64,000 bases of DNA from Candidatus Falkowella caecavicola (GTDB lineage Bacteria > Bacillota > Clostridia > Oscillospirales > Ruminococcaceae), in NCBI GenBank assembly GCA_904420125.1, contig CAJFUK010000031.1:1-64000 (forward strand), read 5' to 3'. The translations under genes were made by a program, and so were the position numbers. Each line of letters opens with the position of its first letter. Within the stretch, counting starts at the first letter, position 1. A model generated the notes under the pieces. It saw nothing but the letters and a program-made list of their open reading frames with translations. It was not told where the DNA came from and searched no databases. Below are positions 1-7,379 of this stretch, one piece after another.

Positions 1-612
1 GAAAAAATATTGGAAGTGGCACAGCGACTTTTTTTAGAAAAGGGATATGAAAATACAACTATTCAAGATATTGTCGATGAACTGGGTGGATTAACAAAAG
101 GGGCAATATATCATCATTTCAAATCCAAAGAGGACATCATATGCGCTTTGAGTGATAAACTCTTTGCTGAAAATAATCCTTTTGCTATTGTGAAGCAGAG
201 AAAAGATTTGAACGCATTGCAGAAAATGCGGGAAGCTGTTAAACTAAACCAACAAAACACGCAAGAAAGTCAACTGAATATCGAGGCACTTCCCTTACTG
301 AAAAATCCGCGTATCTTTGCGGAAATGATCAAATCCAACCATCAACATCTCACGCCGTTATGGTTGGATTTGATTGAAGAAGGGATTGCCGACGGCTCTG
401 TTCAAACAGATTACCCAAAAGAAATTGCAGAGTTAATACCTTTGCTTGGCGATGTATGGCTCTATCCGAACATCTTTCCTGCAACGGAAGAAGAAATAGT
501 CCATAAGTTTTTATTCTTCAAGGAAATGCTTGAAAAAATGGGCGTTCCTATTATTGATGATGAATTAGTAGAACTTGTAAAGATAAGGCTTAATCAAATT
601 TCAAAACTATAA
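1..612 (+). CDS. TetR/AcrR family transcriptional regulator (5' truncated)
   Basis: A DNA-binding repressor of the TetR family, cut by the window edge: the frame is open back to base 1 (E-K-I-L-E-V-A...), so the true start lies upstream. The N-terminal helix-turn-helix is plain, with the recognition helix TKGAIYHHFKSKEDI followed by an all-alpha ligand-binding region of about 150 residues, which gives the usual family length. Three genes follow in the same direction (membrane protein, hydrolase, KTR protein), and repressors like this normally control their neighbours. The inducer cannot be read from the sequence. A hairpin directly downstream suggests that its transcript ends before the membrane protein gene. 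Confidence 0.9.
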   Translation, partial: EKILEVAQRLFLEKGYENTTIQDIVDELGGLTKGAIYHHFKSKEDIICALSDKLFAENNPFAIVKQRKDLNALQKMREAVKLNQQNTQESQLNIEALPLLKNPRIFAEMIKSNHQHLTPLWLDLIEEGIADGSVQTDYPKEIAELIPLLGDVWLYPNIFPATEEEIVHKFLFFKEMLEKMGVPIIDDELVELVKIRLNQISKL

Positions 613-618
613 GATTAG

Positions 619-646
619 CTAAAATGCCTGTTAGAAGGCATTTTAG
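619..646 (+). terminator. Hairpin terminator after the TetR gene
   Basis: An 11-bp perfect stem (619-629 with 636-646) with a 6-base loop starts 7 bases after the TetR stop codon. The T-tract after it is short (TTTA), so termination may be partial. Confidence 0.6.
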
Positions 647-691
647 TTTAGAAAAATACATTCATTCAGAAGGTATTAAAAGGAGGGTATT

Positions 692-1258
692 ATGCTGCAA
701 GTTAAGAAATGGGGACTATATATTCTAACTTCGATGTGCTTAATAGCGATGATGGTATGCGTGATCTGCGATTATGCCATTACAAAAACCTTGACTTGGT
801 CTTTGATTGTTTTACTTTCTTTGATTGCCGGGTGGCTCGTATTAGTACCCTTTTTCATAGCAAGAAGCAAAGTAATAAAAAAATCATTGATTGTTATCAG
901 TATAATCACAATTCCTTATTTAGCAGGGTTAAGTGCTATTTTGAAATTACAGCTTATCTTATCAATGGGAAGCAGTATTGCCGGTTTGTCGATTGCGACG
1001 GCATGGGGGATATACGGAGTTTTTGTAAAATATCAAAAGAGAATATTTTTAGCCTTTGCCCTTTCACTGTTTATTGTAATCCCTTTAGCATGTGGGATTA
1101 CGCATATTACAGCATATTTTGTCGAAAGTGTTCCTATGGATTTCATCTCTGACCTATTTCACATCATAACAACATTGGTATTAAGCGGCGCTTGTTTGAT
1201 GGTCGATTTGGTTAGACTGCATCGCGCTAATATTAGAAAGGGGCAAACAGAATTATGA
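692..1258 (+). CDS. Multi-pass membrane protein of unknown function
   Basis: A 188-residue integral membrane protein with about six hydrophobic helices (roughly residues 8-28, 33-57, 63-85, 88-110, 117-145 and 154-175) joined by short loops. A good ribosome binding site, AAAAGGAGGG, lies 5-6 bases before the ATG. No family is recognised and no transport or catalytic motif is visible. Its end overlaps the start of the hydrolase gene by 4 bases, so the two are translationally coupled. Placed between a TetR regulator and a hydrolase, it is probably part of a small regulated detoxification or stress cassette, which is inference only. Confidence 0.8.
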   Translation: MLQVKKWGLYILTSMCLIAMMVCVICDYAITKTLTWSLIVLLSLIAGWLVLVPFFIARSKVIKKSLIVISIITIPYLAGLSAILKLQLILSMGSSIAGLSIATAWGIYGVFVKYQKRIFLAFALSLFIVIPLACGITHITAYFVESVPMDFISDLFHIITTLVLSGACLMVDLVRLHRANIRKGQTEL

Positions 1259-1878
1259 CCTATGTTTTTATACATGGACTTGGGCAGACTTCATCAAGTT
1301 GGGACAAGGTAATAGCCCATCTTCCCACTGACATACAAATCTATCGGCCTTGTTTATCGGCTATTGTAAAAGATAAACAGATTACATACGAAAATCTCTA
1401 TAACGCATTTGAAAATGAATGCAACCGCATGGAAATGCCGTTATGCTTGTGCGGCATTTCACTTGGCGCTATCCTTGCATTACAGTACGCGCTAAACAAT
1501 CCTCAAAAGGTAAAATCTTTCATGTTGATCGCACCGCAATATAAAATGCCGAGATTACTGTTAGGCATTCAAAATATTGTGTTTCGCATTTTGCCTCAAA
1601 CGGCGTTTGGATCAATGGGCTTTTCTAAAAGGGATATGATTGCATTGACAACTTCCATGAAGAAGATAGACTTTACATCTTTGCTGAATGAGATTGCTTG
1701 TCCAGCTTTCATTGTCTGCGGTCAAAAGGATCGAGCAAACCAAAACGCTGCAAGAATATTGGCAAATACTATTCCAAATGCGAAATTGTCTTTCGTTGAA
1801 AGCGCAGGACATGAAGTAAATATAGACACTCCTGTAACATTAGCAGACTTGATAAAAAAGGCATGGTTCTATGAGTAG
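1255..1878 (+). CDS. Alpha/beta hydrolase
   Basis: A 207-residue, probably cytoplasmic serine hydrolase of the alpha/beta fold. The oxyanion-loop motif FIHGLGQ is at residues 5-11. The catalytic triad is readable as Ser69 in the nucleophile elbow GISLG, Asp159 in GQKD and His186 in SAGHE. It is shorter than most members (250-300 residues) because the cap region is small. It overlaps the membrane protein gene upstream and the KTR gene downstream, so the three form one operon. The substrate cannot be inferred; this family includes esterases, lactonases and peptidases. Confidence 0.88.
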   Translation: MTYVFIHGLGQTSSSWDKVIAHLPTDIQIYRPCLSAIVKDKQITYENLYNAFENECNRMEMPLCLCGISLGAILALQYALNNPQKVKSFMLIAPQYKMPRLLLGIQNIVFRILPQTAFGSMGFSKRDMIALTTSMKKIDFTSLLNEIACPAFIVCGQKDRANQNAARILANTIPNAKLSFVESAGHEVNIDTPVTLADLIKKAWFYE

Positions 1879-2215
1879 TCATCAATATTGGCTATTGTGT
1901 CCTATCTGCAAAAATAAGACGCGAATAAGATTACGGGAAGATACAGAACTCAAAAACTTCCCTCTCTACTGTCCGAAATGCAAACAGAAAACGCTAATTG
2001 GCGTAAAGCACATGAGAATATCCGTTATCCAAGAGCCGGACGCACAGACGCAGAGAGCCGATAACACGCAAGATGAAAATGCGGTTATCGGCTCTGTTAT
2101 TTTATTTGGAGGTACAAGTATGTTGATTGCCATTTCTCATTATCTACAATCAAAAAAAGCCCTTGTGCTTGCATGGGATTTTGCGCGCATGAAGATGAAC
2201 ACACAAATCATATAG
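1871..2215 (+). CDS. Cysteine-rich KTR domain protein with frameshifted C-terminus
   Basis: The first 60 residues are a typical cysteine-rich KTR protein: a zinc-ribbon-like fold with two CxxC pairs (C10/C13 in CPICKNKTR and C34/C37 in CPKCKQKTL). Members are small (about 55-65 residues) and commonly travel with conjugative elements of Firmicutes. Here the family's usual ending, D-A-x-T-Q-S-R-stop, is almost intact, but an extra 'ag' near 2052-2057 (cagagagc in place of cagagc) moves the frame. The stop at 2062-2064 is skipped and about 55 unrelated residues are added, reading through the gene's own terminator. The extension is probably not functional. The start overlaps the hydrolase stop. 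Function of the family: unknown. Confidence 0.85.
   Translation: MSSHQYWLLCPICKNKTRIRLREDTELKNFPLYCPKCKQKTLIGVKHMRISVIQEPDAQTQRADNTQDENAVIGSVILFGGTSMLIAISHYLQSKKALVLAWDFARMKMNTQII
2054..2106 (+). terminator. Terminator hairpin inside the extended KTR reading frame
   Basis: A 12-bp perfect stem (2054-2065 with 2084-2095) is followed by GTTATTTTATTT. In the ancestral frame the KTR stop codon (2062-2064) would sit in the left arm, the usual arrangement of a stop codon next to an intrinsic terminator. The frameshift has put the whole hairpin inside the ORF. Confidence 0.75.
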
Positions 2216-2242
2216 TTACCTTTGTTAATCCATATATTCAAT

Positions 2243-2282
2243 GCCCATGCGGTTTTATGCTGCATGGGCGTTTGTTGTCTTT
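2243..2282 (+). terminator. Hairpin terminator downstream of the KTR gene
   Basis: An 8-bp stem (2243-2250 with 2262-2269) is followed by the T-rich tract GTTTGTTGTCTTT. It is probably the terminator now used by the extended KTR transcript. Confidence 0.55.
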
Positions 2283-2384
2283 ACTCCCTGCTTGGGAAGA
2301 AAGGAAGTGAGGAAAATGCGCAATACACAGCAGCATTTTATTTTTCATGAAATAAAAGAGTGGACATATTTAAATCCTTATTGA

Positions 2385-2804
2385 ATGATGAAAAGAATTT
2401 ATTTGTTTAATCATGAAATGAAAAAGAGGTACAAATTTTTTATGAACTACATAAGCGGGATTTTTACCCGAGCAGATATTCAGCAAATCCGGAAAGTTCT
2501 CCTGCATGACGTGCCGGAAATGCATATTGACCCACGTTCATACCCAGAACGAATCGAAAGCGGCCATAAGCATTTGACCACCCAACTGCATAGAGATGAC
2601 CCAAACGAAAAAAATCTCGGGGAAATAACCGAGCCGATTGACTGCCATGCCGGCGCAATCGAAGAAGTTTATAGGGAAATCGGCTTGCAGGTCGGCATCA
2701 TACTTGCCACCCAGATAGAGCAGAAACTGAAAACCGCTTTTACTGGGAATATGATAATGAGATGTTTTATCAAACGAGATAAACATATCATCCGCTTTTT
2801 ATAA
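2385..2804 (+). CDS. Hypothetical protein, possibly the 3' part of a broken gene
   Basis: A 139-residue ORF with no recognised family. The middle is hydrophilic, and a C-terminal stretch (IEEVYREIGLQVGIILATQI) resembles in shape the helical tail of small uncharacterised proteins seen in Clostridia. No ribosome binding site precedes the first ATG. An internal ATG at 2442 has AAGAGG 12 bases upstream and may be the real start. A 22-codon ORF with a better binding site (ATG at 2316) ends in TGA at 2382-2384 in exactly the same frame, so the gene may once have begun at 2316 and now be split by a nonsense codon. Reverse-strand ORFs overlap it, so coding status is uncertain. Confidence 0.4.
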   Translation: MMKRIYLFNHEMKKRYKFFMNYISGIFTRADIQQIRKVLLHDVPEMHIDPRSYPERIESGHKHLTTQLHRDDPNEKNLGEITEPIDCHAGAIEEVYREIGLQVGIILATQIEQKLKTAFTGNMIMRCFIKRDKHIIRFL

Positions 2805-2912
2805 TGGCTAAAAAAACACCCCATCCGGCGGTGTTCGTCTACATTCCCGATCATGCATATTCATCTGAAAAATCAGCGTTGATTTTCATTGCATAGAAAC
2901 AATAAGAGTAAA

Positions 2913-2942
2913 CGGAAGGCATATCCAAAGATATGCCTTCCG
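2913..2942 (-). terminator. Terminator of the eda-kdgK transcript
   Basis: A 12-bp perfect stem (2913-2924 with 2931-2942) and 6-base loop, followed on the minus strand by TTTACTCTTATTG. It lies about 95 bp after kdgK. The stretch 2805-3034 holds nothing else that I can support. Confidence 0.7.
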
Positions 2943-3034
2943 TCACCAGTTAACAATAGATCTTATGCCGTTATCCCGCCGGGGCAAAACCGCCGCTTTG
3001 TTCCTGTTTATCGCACTGGAATCTATCAAAAAAC

Positions 3035-4057
3035 TTATCTCTGTACTCTTCCAGAACCATCGCCTTTTGCCAGTGTGCTGACTTCTGCTACAGAAACCTG
3101 ATTGAAGTCGCCTTCAATCGAATGTTTCAGGCAGGAAGCTGCTACTGCAAACTCCAATGCCTCCTGCGGGCTGTAATTGCTGACAGTTGCATAAATCAAA
3201 CCGCCGCCGAACGAATCGCCGCCGCCAACGCGGTCAACAATATGTACCGGATATTCCTTGGAAAAATAATATTCTTTGCCATCATACATCATAGCCGCCC
3301 AGCGGTTATCCGAAGCGGAAATCGAGGTACGCAGTGTGATCGCCACTTTGGAGAAACCGAAACGATCCGCCAGCTTCTTTGCGACTTCCTTGTAATTTTC
3401 ATGATTCAATTTTCCGCCGGTAACATCCGTGTTCTCGGCCTTAATTCCGAATACTTTTTCTGCATCCTCTTCGTTGGCAATACATACGTCTACATACTCC
3501 ATCAGCTGTCCCATCACCTGACCGGCTTTTTCGCTGGTCCAGAGATTTTTGCGGAAGTTCAGGTCGCAGCTGACGGTAACGCCATGCGCTTTAGCCGCTT
3601 TACAAGCATCCATACAGATTTCTGCTACCGTATCCCCCAACGCCGGGGTAATACCGGTAAAGTGGAACCATTCTGCCCCCTCAAAAATCGCATCCCAGTC
3701 AAAATCACTCCGGTCTGCCGTTGCAATCGAAGAGCCTGCCCGGTCATAGATTACCTTAGACGGACGCTGGCTTGCACCCTTTTCCAGGTAATAGATGCCC
3801 ACACGGCTGCCGCCACGAACAATTTTGCTGGTGTCCACGCCAAAACGGCGCAGGGAATTGACAGCTGCCTGCCCAATATCATGCGACGGCAATTTGGTGA
3901 CAAAGCTTGCATCCAGACCGAAATTTGCCAGAGAAACAGCCACGTTAGCTTCCCCGCCGCCGTATGTAGCTCCAAAACTCTCCGCCTGTACAAAACGGTA
4001 ATAGCCCTCTGGAGCCAGTCTCAACATAATCTCTCCAAAAGTAACGATTCTTCCCAT
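3035..4057 (-). CDS. kdgK: 2-keto-3-deoxygluconate kinase (PfkB family)
   Basis: A cytoplasmic sugar kinase that phosphorylates 2-keto-3-deoxygluconate to KDPG, which the neighbouring aldolase splits. The 340-residue protein opens with MGRIVTFGEIMLRL, carries the sugar-binding glycine run GATYGGGEANVA, the internal DLNFRKNLW segment and the C-terminal ATP/catalytic motif VDRVGGGDSFGGG (catalytic Asp; the family usually has GAGD). The ATG at 4057 was chosen because GGAGG lies 8 bases before it; the longer frame would run into eda. It is 40 bp downstream of eda in one transcript. Gene order and substrate logic support KDG kinase over fructokinase or ribokinase. Confidence 0.92.
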   Translation of the reverse strand: MGRIVTFGEIMLRLAPEGYYRFVQAESFGATYGGGEANVAVSLANFGLDASFVTKLPSHDIGQAAVNSLRRFGVDTSKIVRGGSRVGIYYLEKGASQRPSKVIYDRAGSSIATADRSDFDWDAIFEGAEWFHFTGITPALGDTVAEICMDACKAAKAHGVTVSCDLNFRKNLWTSEKAGQVMGQLMEYVDVCIANEEDAEKVFGIKAENTDVTGGKLNHENYKEVAKKLADRFGFSKVAITLRTSISASDNRWAAMMYDGKEYYFSKEYPVHIVDRVGGGDSFGGGLIYATVSNYSPQEALEFAVAASCLKHSIEGDFNQVSVAEVSTLAKGDGSGRVQR

Positions 4058-4097
4058 TTGTTTTTCCTCCATCTGTTTTATTTTTCCAAGTGCTCGC

Positions 4098-5057
4098 TTA
4101 TTTCTGTACCAGATGCACTGCAAAACCGCCAATCTGGTCTTTCAGATAAATCGCTGTCATTTTTCCGTCTTTGCCATATTTGGCCGTATCATAATCGAAT
4201 ACAATGCCTTTGTGCTCCATATAGGCAACCGCGCGTTCAATATAATTGGTCCTGAATCCAATATGACCGTGTGTCCCCAGATACGGTTTTTTCATCACTT
4301 CTACTGCACTGCCGGCAAAAACCGAACTGTTTCCGTCCTTACGCAGAAAACCAAACAGATGACAGAAACTGTCCGCCGTGGCAGAAGCATCTGTTTCATC
4401 TGCCGCATTGATACCGACATGGGCCAACTCCAGTCCCAGCATCTGCTCCATTGCTTCCTGTGCCAGAGATTTAATTTTAGCAAAATCTTTTGCTTTCAGG
4501 GCATCTCCCGGTACCATCCAGCTGCCCCCGCAGGCCAGTACTTTCGGGAAGGACAGATAATTGTTCAGGTTTGTGGCGTTAATACCGCCGGTAGGAATAA
4601 ACCGGACATTGGTGTAAGGCGCTGCCATCGCTTTGATCATCGCAATGCCGCCTACCTGTTCTGCCGGGAAGAACTTCACAACGTCCAGCCCCAACTCCAG
4701 CGCCTGTTCAATATTGCTCGGGCTGGAACATCCCGGAACAATCGGAATATTCTTTTCCACACAATAAGCAACCACCTTCGGATTCAGACCCGGACTGACC
4801 ATAAATTTCGCACCGGCCGCCCATGCACGGTCCACCTGTTCGGTTGTCAGAACCGTTCCTGCGCCAACCAGCATATCCGGAAAAGCTTCTGTCATTCTGC
4901 GGATGGCCTCCGCCGCATGTGCAGTCCGGAAAGTCACCTCTGCGCAGGGGATTCCGCCGTCACAGAGCGCTTGTGCCAGCGGCACGCTGTCTTCTACATC
5001 TTCAATTTTAATAACCGGAACAATACCAATTTGATACAGTTCTTTTAAAACATCCAT
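4098..5057 (-). CDS. eda: KDPG/KHG aldolase fused to a C-terminal VOC (glyoxalase-like) domain
   Basis: Residues 1-205 are a class I 2-keto-3-deoxy-6-phosphogluconate aldolase, which cleaves KDPG to pyruvate and glyceraldehyde 3-phosphate. The Schiff-base lysine is in DVVKFFPAEQ, the general-base Glu in CAEVTFRT and the phosphate-binding motif in PTGGINATN. Residues 206-319 are an extra domain (AHVGIN..., GHIGFRTNYIERAV, GGFAVHLVQ) with the paired beta-alpha-beta-beta-beta look of the VOC superfamily. Stand-alone Eda is about 205-215 residues, so this is a real fusion. The start at 5057 has AAGGAGAG 7 bases upstream. It is co-transcribed with kdgK from the promoter at 5171-5199. The VOC part may act on a sugar-acid intermediate, which is inference. 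Confidence 0.9.
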   Translation of the reverse strand: MDVLKELYQIGIVPVIKIEDVEDSVPLAQALCDGGIPCAEVTFRTAHAAEAIRRMTEAFPDMLVGAGTVLTTEQVDRAWAAGAKFMVSPGLNPKVVAYCVEKNIPIVPGCSSPSNIEQALELGLDVVKFFPAEQVGGIAMIKAMAAPYTNVRFIPTGGINATNLNNYLSFPKVLACGGSWMVPGDALKAKDFAKIKSLAQEAMEQMLGLELAHVGINAADETDASATADSFCHLFGFLRKDGNSSVFAGSAVEVMKKPYLGTHGHIGFRTNYIERAVAYMEHKGIVFDYDTAKYGKDGKMTAIYLKDQIGGFAVHLVQK

Positions 5058-5109
5058 TACAAACTCTCCTTTATCTCTGTGTCTGTATAGACATCGCCGG
5101 TTTGTCATT

Positions 5110-5127
5110 TTAGAAACGTTTCATTCT
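5110..5127 (-). promoter_or_regulatory. Palindromic operator (LacI-type) upstream of eda-kdgK
   Basis: The perfect 10-base palindrome GAAACGTTTC (5113-5122) lies inside an overlapping inverted repeat TTAGAA...TTCTAA. It is about 45 bases downstream of the predicted transcription start and about 55 bases before the eda ATG. AACGTT-centred palindromes are typical of LacI-family repressors, some of which control uronate genes in Firmicutes. The regulator itself is not in the window. Confidence 0.6.
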
Positions 5128-5170
5128 AACCGTAGATATATACAGGCTATAGAATTTCAATCTATCTGTC

Positions 5171-5199
5171 ATTATAGTACGTTCCCTCCGGTTCGTCAA
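5171..5199 (-). promoter_or_regulatory. Sigma-A promoter for eda-kdgK
   Basis: On the minus strand TTGACG (5194-5199), a 17-base spacer and a perfect TATAAT (5171-5176). It lies between the uxaC terminator and eda, so eda-kdgK is a separate transcript from uxaC. Confidence 0.8.
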
Positions 5200-5271
5200 G
5201 GTCAACCGGCAAGAAATCCCATGTCGGAACAACAAAAATCCCCTGCAAAAAGCGGTTGAAACTCTTCACAT

Positions 5272-5326
5272 TGAACAAAAAAGCAGAGGTGTCTTTCTGC
5301 CGCTGTCAGTCCAGCAGAAAGACACC
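5272..5326 (-). terminator. Terminator of uxaC
   Basis: A 13-bp perfect stem (5288-5300 with 5314-5326) begins 14 bases after the uxaC stop codon and is followed on the minus strand by CTCTGCTTTTTTGTTC. Confidence 0.85.
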
Positions 5327-5339
5327 CACCAACCACCCG

Positions 5340-6734
5340 TTAAAAAGCAAAGTACTTCTCTGCATTCTGATAGCTGATATCTGTGATCATCCGGCCAAGC
5401 GTCTCCATATCGGACGGGTATTCCCCATTTTCTACCAGCTGGCCAATCAGGTTACAAAGGATCCGGCGGAAATATTCATGCCGGGTATACGAAAGGAAAC
5501 TGCGGGAATCTGTCAGCATCCCGACAAAATTGGCAAGCAGACCGGTTTCTGCATATCCGGACAATTGCGCCTCCATCCCCTGTTTGGTGTCATTAAACCA
5601 CCACGCGGCGCCATGCTGTATCTTCCCGGCCGTCTTTCCGTCCTGAAAGCCGCCGGCAATGACCTGCAGTAGCCGGTTATCATTAGGATTTAAAGAGTAA
5701 AGAATGGTTTTGGGGAGTTCATCTGTTTGAGCCAGCGTGTCCAGCAAACCAGACAGTGGTGCAATACAGCCTGTGTCCGCAATTGCATCAAACCCAGTAT
5801 CCGGACCGAGACTGCGGAACGCTCTGGTGTTGGTATTACGCAGCGCACCATAATGAATCTGCATCACCCATCCACGCTTTGCATAGGCGCGTGCGCAGAA
5901 AAGAATCAGGCGGGTTTTATATATTTCTGCTTCTTTTTCTGTAAAGGGTTCCCCAGCCAACGCTTTTTTGAGCGCAGCATCTGCTTCCGCATCGGTTCCG
6001 AGACAGAACGGGACATCGCCCAGCCCATGGTCGGATACCCGGCAACCCATCCGGTCAAAAAATGCCAGTCGTTCTTCCATGACCGTCAGCAGATCCTGAA
6101 AAGACCGAATTTCCCTGCCTGCTGTCTGGCCAAGCATATGGATATACTCTGTAAAATCTGGTTTTTCCAGATTAACCGCCCGATCCGGCCGAAAGGCAGG
6201 CAGCACCTTTACATCAAATCCGCTCTCAGCGATCTGCTGATGATAACGCAGGTCATCCGCTGGATCATCCGTCGTGCAGATCACCTGTACATTGGACTGC
6301 ACAATCATTTCCCGTGCGCCGAAGCCACTGCGCAGTTTCTGATTGCAGAGATTCCAGACCTCTTCAGCTGTCCGGCCATTCAGTATGCCGTCATATCCGA
6401 AATAACGCTTCAATTCCAGATGGGTCCAATGGTAAATCGGGTTGCCGATTGCTTTTTCCAGCGTTTCCGCCCACGCCTGAAATTTTTCACGATCCGGCGC
6501 ATTGCCGGTTATGTAATCTTCCGGGATCCCATTTGCGCGCAGAAGACGCCATTTATAATGATCCCCGCCCAGCCAGACCTGTGTAATATTGTCGTATTGC
6601 AGATCTTCTGCAATCTCTTTCGGGCTGATATGGCAGTGATAGTCAATAATTGGCTGCTTTTCTGCATAGTTGTGGTAAAGTGTCTTTGCGGGTTCTGTGC
6701 TTAACAGAAAATCCTCGTCCATAAAAGCTTTCAT
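5340..6734 (-). CDS. uxaC: Glucuronate/galacturonate isomerase
   Basis: Uronate isomerase of the amidohydrolase superfamily, converting D-glucuronate to fructuronate and D-galacturonate to tagaturonate in the cytoplasm, the first step of hexuronate breakdown. The 464 residues match the usual 465-470. Motifs include the N-terminal metal ligands IDYHCHISPKEIAEDL, ICTTDDPADDL and VMQIHYGALRNTNTR, and the C-terminal GMLTDSRSFLSYTRHEYFRR. The later pathway genes eda and kdgK lie directly downstream on the same strand but behind a terminator and their own promoter. The reductase and dehydratase steps (uxaB/uxuB, uxaA/uxuA) are not in the window and must be elsewhere. The ribosome binding site AAGGATG is about 10 bases upstream. 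Confidence 0.96.
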   Translation of the reverse strand: MKAFMDEDFLLSTEPAKTLYHNYAEKQPIIDYHCHISPKEIAEDLQYDNITQVWLGGDHYKWRLLRANGIPEDYITGNAPDREKFQAWAETLEKAIGNPIYHWTHLELKRYFGYDGILNGRTAEEVWNLCNQKLRSGFGAREMIVQSNVQVICTTDDPADDLRYHQQIAESGFDVKVLPAFRPDRAVNLEKPDFTEYIHMLGQTAGREIRSFQDLLTVMEERLAFFDRMGCRVSDHGLGDVPFCLGTDAEADAALKKALAGEPFTEKEAEIYKTRLILFCARAYAKRGWVMQIHYGALRNTNTRAFRSLGPDTGFDAIADTGCIAPLSGLLDTLAQTDELPKTILYSLNPNDNRLLQVIAGGFQDGKTAGKIQHGAAWWFNDTKQGMEAQLSGYAETGLLANFVGMLTDSRSFLSYTRHEYFRRILCNLIGQLVENGEYPSDMETLGRMITDISYQNAEKYFAF

Positions 6735-6783
6735 ACGTCACACATCCTTTTTATCCTGTTTGTTCGAATTTCTGCCTTCTTGG

Positions 6784-7359
6784 CTATACCAGCAGGTCTT
6801 TGAGCATCCGTTTCGGTACATGATGTCGGTCCTGCTCATCCCGATAATAAGCGGTTTGTCCATCCTTCGGCATATCTTCCAAATAGATTGTTTCGGCGGG
6901 TTTGCCCAGCGCGATGATCAACATCGGCTTCAGATGGGACGGAAAACCCATCGCTTCTGCATAAGGCTCTGCATCGAAATTGCCGATCATACAGCCTCCA
7001 AACCCCTGCTCACAGGCAGCCAGCAACATGGTTTGCGCCACAATTCCCATATCCGCACGAAACCGGTCCGGATTTGCTGCAATCGAGATGTCCGCCAGCA
7101 CCGTGATGTATCCGGTCGGACGCTCTCCCTTTGCCGGGCCGTCATATCCTTTTAAAAGGCGCGCCCATCTTGTAAAGGAAAACACCTTTGCAAGCTCATC
7201 CGCCGCTGTGCTGATATGGTATTTAAAGGGCTGGATATTCACACTGGCCGGCGTAAAACGCGCCGTATCTACCAGATCTGCCAGCAGTTCCGCCGGAATC
7301 GGAACAGATTCATCGAATTTTCTGTAGCTTCTGCTTTGTATTACCAGGTCTTTGATCAT
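6784..7359 (-). CDS. Nitroreductase family protein
   Basis: A 191-residue flavin (FMN) oxidoreductase of the nitroreductase fold. The N-terminus SRSYRKFDESVPIP is the family's FMN-phosphate-binding R-S-x-R region. RFTPASVNIQPFKY follows, and the C-terminal half has GCMIGNFDAE and a PMLIIALGKPAET segment. Such enzymes use NAD(P)H to reduce nitro groups, quinones or enoates; the physiological substrate is not evident. It lies 20 bp downstream of the aldehyde dehydrogenase, so the two are probably one transcript, and 49 bp upstream of uxaC. The start has AGAGGA 6 bases before the ATG. Confidence 0.9.
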   Translation of the reverse strand: MIKDLVIQSRSYRKFDESVPIPAELLADLVDTARFTPASVNIQPFKYHISTAADELAKVFSFTRWARLLKGYDGPAKGERPTGYITVLADISIAANPDRFRADMGIVAQTMLLAACEQGFGGCMIGNFDAEPYAEAMGFPSHLKPMLIIALGKPAETIYLEDMPKDGQTAYYRDEQDRHHVPKRMLKDLLV

Positions 7360-7379
7360 ACGAATCCTCTTTTCTTTTT

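Noticed and set aside
3122-4255. Long plus-strand ORF (377 codons) opposite kdgK
   Set aside because: It is the reverse complement of a well-supported kinase gene; no ribosome binding site, and the translation is Cys/Arg/His-rich with no family look.
4113-5048. Plus-strand ORF opposite eda
   Set aside because: Shadow frame of the aldolase-VOC gene, which has clear active-site motifs on the minus strand.
5727-6704. Plus-strand ORF of 325 codons opposite uxaC
   Set aside because: Shadow of uxaC, one of the surest calls in the window.
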